Below, piece after piece: positions 58,301 through 64,000 of a DNA stretch of 64,000 nt (the stretch's first letter is position 1; each line of letters starts with the position of its first letter). This DNA is from Deinandra increscens subsp. villosa (lineage: Eukaryota; Streptophyta; Magnoliopsida; Asterales; Asteraceae): assembly GCA_039602395.1 (NCBI GenBank), contig JBCNJP010000006.1, positions 48,942,325 to 49,006,324 on the forward strand, written 5' to 3'. Position numbers and translations under genes: made by a program. The notes below the pieces were generated by a model that saw only the letters and a program-made list of their open reading frames with translations, was not told the origin of the DNA and made no database searches.

Positions 58301-59146
58301 TTAGGACCAATAAGTCCTAGTAAGGTGTGTATATAACCAATAAGTTGTGTTTAGGACCAATGATGGCCTAATAATGTGCGTTTAGTTGGGACTAATGAGT
58401 CCCACTAAGGTGTGTATATAACCAATAAGTTGTGTTTAGGACCAATGATGGCCCTATAAGGAGTGTTTAGTAGGGCAATGAGGGTCGGTTGGGACCAATA
58501 AGTCCTAGTAAGGTGTGTCTTATATAACCAATAAGTTGTGTTTAGGACCAATGATGGCCCAATAATGTGTGTTTAAGGGCAATGAGGGTCAGTTGGGACC
58601 AATGAGTCCCAATAAAGTGTGTATATAACCAATAAGTTGTGTTTACAACCAATTATGGCCTAATAAGGTGTGTTTAGTTGGGACCAATGAGTCCCACTAA
58701 TGTGTGCATATAACCAATACGTTTTGTTTAGGACCAATGATGGCCCAATAAGGTGTGTTTAGTAGGGCAATGAGGGTCGGTTAGGACCAATAAGTCCTAG
58801 TAAGGTGTGTATATAACCAATAAGTTGTGTTTAGGACCAATGATGGCCCAATAATGTGTGTTTAGTTGGGACTAATGAGTCCCACTAAGGTGTGTATATA
58901 ACCAATAAGTTGTGTTTAGGACCAATGATGGCCCAATAAGGTGTGTTAAATAGGGCAATGAGGGTCGGTTGGGACCAATATGTCCTAGTAAGGTGTGTCT
59001 TATATAACCAATAAGTTGTGTTTAGGACCAATGATGGCCCAATAATGTGTGTTTAAGGGAAATGAGGGTCAGTTGGGACCAATGAGTCGCAATAAAGTGT
59101 GTATATAACTAATAAGTTGTGTTGACGACCAATTATGGCCCAATAA
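52390..59146. repeat. Satellite array with higher-order repeats
   Basis: The array is about 6.76 kb of diverged subunits of ~85 and ~103 bp. Each contains AACCAATAAGTTGTGTTTA, then GACCAATGATGGCC and an ending such as GACTAATGAGTCC. Seven subunit types follow in fixed order to make a ~667-bp higher-order unit. A shorter ~480-bp version lacks two of them, and one ~400-bp version lacks three. A marker variant (ATGGCACAATAAAGTGGG) recurs near 52430, 53570, 54240, 55385, 56930 and 58075. The array is bounded by the gap on the left and an LTR on the right. Short frames within it are not genes. Confidence 0.95.
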
Positions 59147-62100
59147 TGTAACACCCCGAATTTTGATGGAACTAAAATATAATTTTAGTTATATTTTCCC
59201 TTAAAATAAGTAATTATGTGGATATAGTATTTAACAGAATACTAAAATTATATTTGTGGATATAACGGTTTGGAGGGAGTTTATAGTGTTATGTGATTAA
59301 CCTAACTTGAAAGTTAGGGGATTAAAGTTGCAAGTGGGATATTTCATTTAAATTATCCTAACTTGGATACTATGTAAACTAGGGGGACTTGTATTGTCAA
59401 TCTTAGTAAATGATAAATGGAGGGGCTTAATTGGCAAATTAAAAAAAAAAAGATCAGGACGTGAAGGGAGATCGCAGGAGGCAACATCGACCTCCTGCTC
59501 ATCATCGATCAACATGGTGGAGGTCGCAAATGGCCGAAATCGAACCCTAGGGTTTCGATTCTGATGATTGCTTCTGGATGCAAGCAATTGCATGTGGTTT
59601 TCGCGATTTTGGGTAAGTTTTCTACTCGTGAGTTGTTAAAATTAAAAAATTAGGGCTGTGTATGTGGGTTTCGATTAAAGCATGTGATATGGGAACTATG
59701 GTGCTCGAATTTGGGCTGGAAACACAAATTATATGTGTTATTTTGGATGAATTCAGTTTTATGATTTGTATTAACTTGAATGTTAAGATTGGAGCTAGGG
59801 TTCATATGGTATATGAACATAACCTGCGAAATTGGACATGATTAGGTATTAAGTAACCTGAAAATCATGTAGTATTTGTGTTAAAATGATGAAACATCAT
59901 AGTGAAGCATAATATAGCTTCTATGAATTGATTTATGTATCAGGTTCCATGGATTATAATGTTAAATTGAGATTAAGTGAAAAGATTATGAAACTTATTA
60001 TATTTCATTCTTCTATTACGAATGAAATAAGCGGTGAATAGTTGATGATCATATCTCGTGTGGTTAGAAACAATGGGATGTTATGTTCAAAAGTGGAGTA
60101 TGTTGCTAATAGATTGTGTGGTGATGAACGTGTATATAGTTGGGCTTTACGTCACTAGAATTATCATGTAAATTGGAATTATGTTGTTTAGCAATACTTG
60201 GTAATTTATAAGGGAAGTGGTGAAAGTAGAATTCATGCCATGTTACGTGACTTTTAGAAATTTATAAATTGATGTGGTGGCGTGATGAATTATCTATGTA
60301 CGATATATGTATGCTTGCAATTCCATGTGGTAGAATAGTTACCGAGTGGTTTAAGTATGAAATGATGAGATGTATGTATGTGTGATTATTGACTAATGAT
60401 TATGGTTGATGAAAACCTTGATCTTAAAAGGTTGGATAAACAATAACCCTGAATTGTGTCTGTTGGAAGTTATATGCTAACTTTCAGATGTATAAGTTGG
60501 AATTCAGGTAATACAAGGCTGGTCGAAGTGCAGGATAGCTTTATGTTGAGAATTCACCTGTATAATGAAATGATGAAGACTGGCTTACGAAGTCAAATGC
60601 TGGGATTGTACAGGTCAAGATCAGAATATCACACTTGGCAAAGGTGAGTAACCCAACTTGCATTTGTATATTATGTCGGATGGTCAGGTATATCTTGATC
60701 CATCGTATCGTCCATCAACTCCTATATGATTCTAAGTGGTCGTATTTGCAAGGATTGAGATTAAAATATCATTATTGACTATGAATGATCAAATATATGA
60801 ATGTGCTGAAATAAAAACTAAACATTAAATATGATGTTGCTTATGATCATAAAATGATCAAAGGACGGAAATAGGGGTTCTTATGAGATAAAATATTTGT
60901 TATGTTGATGGCGGTATTGTTAGTAAATTGGTGATAATATGGGCTATTGCTATGGCCTGGTCGATAGAAATAGATAATAAAAACTACTAAGGAGTGGAAT
61001 AAGTTGTAAATCAAGATTAAACATGGTTATTCTAAAAAGTGGTGCCATAAGTGTGAACAAGGTTATATTGTCAAACCTAGATACAAGATTAGGTGATTAT
61101 GACAACCGTGTGATATGCTGAAGTATGTAGATGGTATCTACGTGTTATTAGTACCTTAACATTAGTAGTTCTTGAAAAGATATTGAGTTGGGTGAGCCAT
61201 CTCGCATAGTAGCATACGCGCGGAAGGGTGCATAGGCTATTTATATTGAATATAATTCGGTTGTATTTTGTGGTACTTTTGTTGTTGTTGAGCAGGGAGT
61301 CATTACTTGGTTTCTTGCTAAGTTGAAAGTAGCTTGGAAGAGGTAATAAAAGGTATTTCGATGCCTTACTACTTATGTTTCTAATTAGGCGTGTTACCCC
61401 AAACGGGTCACCTAAGTAAGTGATTACTTGAGTATTCATTAGTTATATTGCGTTAAATATGTGCCTAATGAAATACTGAGTGGTATGTTTCCTGTAGTTT
61501 TGACAGGACTTCAAGTGGATGTACTTAGTAGATCAGTGGTGATCACAAGAAGGGTCAACCATATTGTGGTTATACTAACTATTATATATAATTGTGGTGT
61601 TGAAGGTATTGAATAGGTGGATCATCTAGTGAGTGGTCTTAAGCAACCACGAGCATATGGAATCCTCGTGCGTTGTATCTACCTTGCATTCTGAATGATG
61701 GCATGGATTGATACATATTCTTTTCATGTTTAGAAGCATAATACTATGTGCTATTAAATGGCTTAAAATGTTGGGTTCTCACTTAGCATGGCTAATATAT
61801 TTGGTGTTAACCGTGTAGGTGGTGTATGTTATGACTGGGACACGTTGCAGCCAAGCCCTACGAGACTTGGTGGTGGATTGAATTGGATGGAAGGAATGGA
61901 AGATGTAGAATTAGAAGAAATGTGGAGTCAAGGCTCGTGGAATCAAGTCTCGGGAACGGGTCAACAAAATGGTGTGCAAGGTCACACGTTGACCATATAT
62001 GTAGTTTTCTTATGGGTGGTGTTAACCCTTATGTCATGTTTTGGAGTTAAACTCCATGGTTTGTTTGGTGGTTTGAATTGGTAGTCACATGGTTAGTTTC

Positions 62101-62340
62101 GACCATGTATGTCTGAAAGTTGTGTCGTGTTGATAAACAGGTTGACCTTCGTAAGGATCATCGAACTTGCGAATAGGTCATGCCGAAATTTTTATTGAAA
62201 GTTGTCAAGTAAAGTATATTTATACTAGTAGAGTTTATAACGTATGTTTTTTTTAGTTTAAAACCTTGTGTTGGTAAAAAAAAATGGGCCTAACTTCGCA
62301 AAAGTCGTAATAATCTATATTATGGGTAACGGGTGTTACA
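59147..62340 (+). repeat. 5' LTR of a Ty3/gypsy-type element inserted in the satellite
   Basis: It starts TGTAACACCCCG and ends CGGGTGTTACA, an inverted-repeat pair. At 3194 bp it is of chromovirus LTR size. It interrupts a satellite subunit after AATAA and is followed by a tRNA-iMet PBS. No coding frame is convincing. The internal coding region and 3' LTR lie beyond the window. Confidence 0.82.
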
Positions 62341-62343
62341 AGT

Positions 62344-62357
62344 TGGTATCAGAGCCA
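62344..62357 (+). other. Primer-binding site, initiator Met tRNA
   Basis: TGGTATCAGAGCCA lies 3 bp after the LTR end and matches the complement of the plant initiator tRNA-Met 3' end. Confidence 0.85.
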
Positions 62358-63689
62358 TAGGTTGAGGGATTTGGATGCCTGGTGGTATTCAAACTCAACC
62401 TTAGTGCTCTTGATGGGAAGTGGAAGTTGACCCGGGACTTGACCATGAAGCCAAAGACACGAGGTTAGTCTAAATTTCCCAATGGATATTCTCCATACTG
62501 TTGTTATATCAATTGATGACCACACAATCGTGCTTATGCACTGATGTATGTAAGGTGATTGGTACAAAAGGGGTTAAGAATCAGTACAGTTGATATATTG
62601 AGTGGAAAATTCATTGTCATGTACAATGATCAGATATGTAAAGTAGTGAACTTGTTTTACTAATGTGGTTGAATTTCTAAAATGACAGGATAATGGAGTC
62701 AGCAGATTGTTGGAAAGCTGCCCCGGAGGAGGTTGTCACTAGCGACTGACTTCTTCGCTGCAGATGATATGAAATGTGTGATTAGCCAACTATAAAAGTA
62801 ACCAGGTGGTGTGACCGTTTGGCTAACACGGACTGATCATCCACGGGGGATACCGCGGGTTGATCACCGTAGTGGGTGTCGGGAGTCACATGTTGGTGTG
62901 ACCTCGGTAGTGGAGCTATATCCCGGGAGTTACATGGTGTTGTGACCCTGGAGATGGAAAAAATTTTATGGGAACATAAAAAATGATGCAAACTGATGTG
63001 GATAAGAAGATATTGATCTTCAAAGCTCGACACAATGTTCCCAAACATTATCGAGGGGCCGTTCTTAAAGATTCAAGATGGTGGAATCCAGCACGTGTCA
63101 TACAAGTAAGTATATCTTATTTTTTATCATTTATGCCTCTGTTATGTGTTTATGTTATGATGGATACAATATGTGGGTAGCTTATGATAGTTGTATATTT
63201 AAGGTTAATCCTTCAAATCTGCATAAGATGTTGAAAATGACAATGTGAATATGTTGAACCATGTAAGGATCATGAACACCTACGGGTGTAAGTGGATGAA
63301 ATGATCTTTAGGATCATATAAACCTAAGAATGACAGTGAATGTGTATGATTTAAGATCATAAGAACTATTTTGATGAGTGTGGATGAAAGATGAAATTCT
63401 AAATAATATATATATATATTTTTTGGAATTGTAAGTGGAAGTAGTTTAATGGGATTCACACTCGGGAGTAGACACCAATTGATCGTAATGAGTTGGAATT
63501 TAATAAATATGTGTATTTATTGAATTAGAAGTAACTTGAAGATTAAATGTAACATTTAAGAGTGTTTATTTTTGTTACAAAGTATGAATATGGTATAGTT
63601 GTTTTATAGCATGTATAATTATCCAAGATGGATTAGAAGTAAATGAGGAAATGGTTGTTTTTGATAAAGTATGATGATATGTGGTTGAG
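62358..63689 (+). other. Leader of the right-hand gypsy-type element
   Basis: This is non-coding sequence between the PBS and the window end. A GC-rich part (62810-62955) has repeated GGTGTGACC-like and GGGAGT(T/C)ACATG phrases. No gag start is reached. Confidence 0.6.
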
Positions 63690-64000
63690 TAGAATGACCC
63701 GTTGGGATAAAGTGTGTGTGTATCACCAATGTGTGATATGCAAAAGATGTAGAATGACCCGTTTGGGTAAAGTGTGTGTGTATCATCAATGTGTGATATG
63801 CAAAAGATGTAGAATGACCCGTTTGGGTAAAGTGTGTGTGTATCACCAATGTGTGACATGCAAAAGATGTAGAATGACCCGTTTGGGTAAAGTGTGTGTG
63901 TATCATCACTGTGTGATATGCAAAAGGTGTAGAATGACCCGTTTGGGTAAAGTGTGTGTGTGTATCACCAATGTGTGATATGCAAAAGATGTAGAATGAC
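63690..64000 (+). repeat. 60-bp tandem repeat in the leader
   Basis: Units starting TAGAATGACCCG lie at 63690, 63750, 63810, 63870 and 63930. The last complete unit is 62 bp through an extra TG, and a sixth begins at 63992. The array continues past the window edge. Confidence 0.93.

Noticed and set aside
52391..59146. CTAATGAGTCCC in the satellite resembles the hammerhead ribozyme core CTGATGAG
   Set aside because: No matching CGAAAC segment or third stem is found at the right place, so the resemblance is only partial.

Overview
This window is nuclear DNA of a flowering plant and consists almost entirely of transposable elements. The evidence is plant-type LTR retrotransposons of several named lineages, primer-binding sites matching plant tRNAs (Lys, Asp, initiator Met), a Helitron-like terminus and a long higher-order satellite. 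The LTR ends (GGGGTGTGACA) and the Tat/Athila types would fit Asteraceae, but that is only an impression. I see no host protein-coding gene and no bacterial, organellar or CRISPR feature.

Left part (1-8209): remains of large Ty3/gypsy-type LTRs with tRNA-like modules, a Helitron-like 3' end near 4428 and a duplicated ~420 bp module.

Centre (8210-43681): a Russian doll of five retrotransposons. The outer shell is a pol-less Tat element in + orientation. An Athila-like gag-protease element (9910-40814, minus strand, target duplication GCAAC) sits inside it. The Athila copy carries three further insertions: a full-length Tat element (12002-22410, minus, GTTGG), a Tekay/Del chromovirus (24551-32745, plus, AAAGT) and a non-autonomous copia-type element (33619-37501, plus, ACCGG). 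All four inner insertions have exact 5-bp target duplications. Rough LTR divergence by eye falls from about 5% (outer Tat) through 2-3% (Athila, copia-type) and about 1% (Tekay) to 3 differences in 638 bp (inner Tat), which agrees with the nesting order within error.

Every gag/pol frame is broken by stops or frameshifts. The one intact gene is the antisense, four-exon gene of the inner Tat element (12906-14600). The outer Tat carries a diverged copy with the same four-exon layout and its own TATA-like box, but with two stop codons.

Right part (43682-64000): duplicated LTR flanks, a solo LTR (45848-49116, minus, TSD ATGAA) with a solo Tat LTR nested in it, a partial gypsy LTR running into a 500-N assembly gap, about 6.8 kb of higher-order satellite (52390-59146), and a complete 3.2 kb LTR with its tRNA-iMet primer site and leader, which ends in a 60-bp tandem repeat at the window edge.
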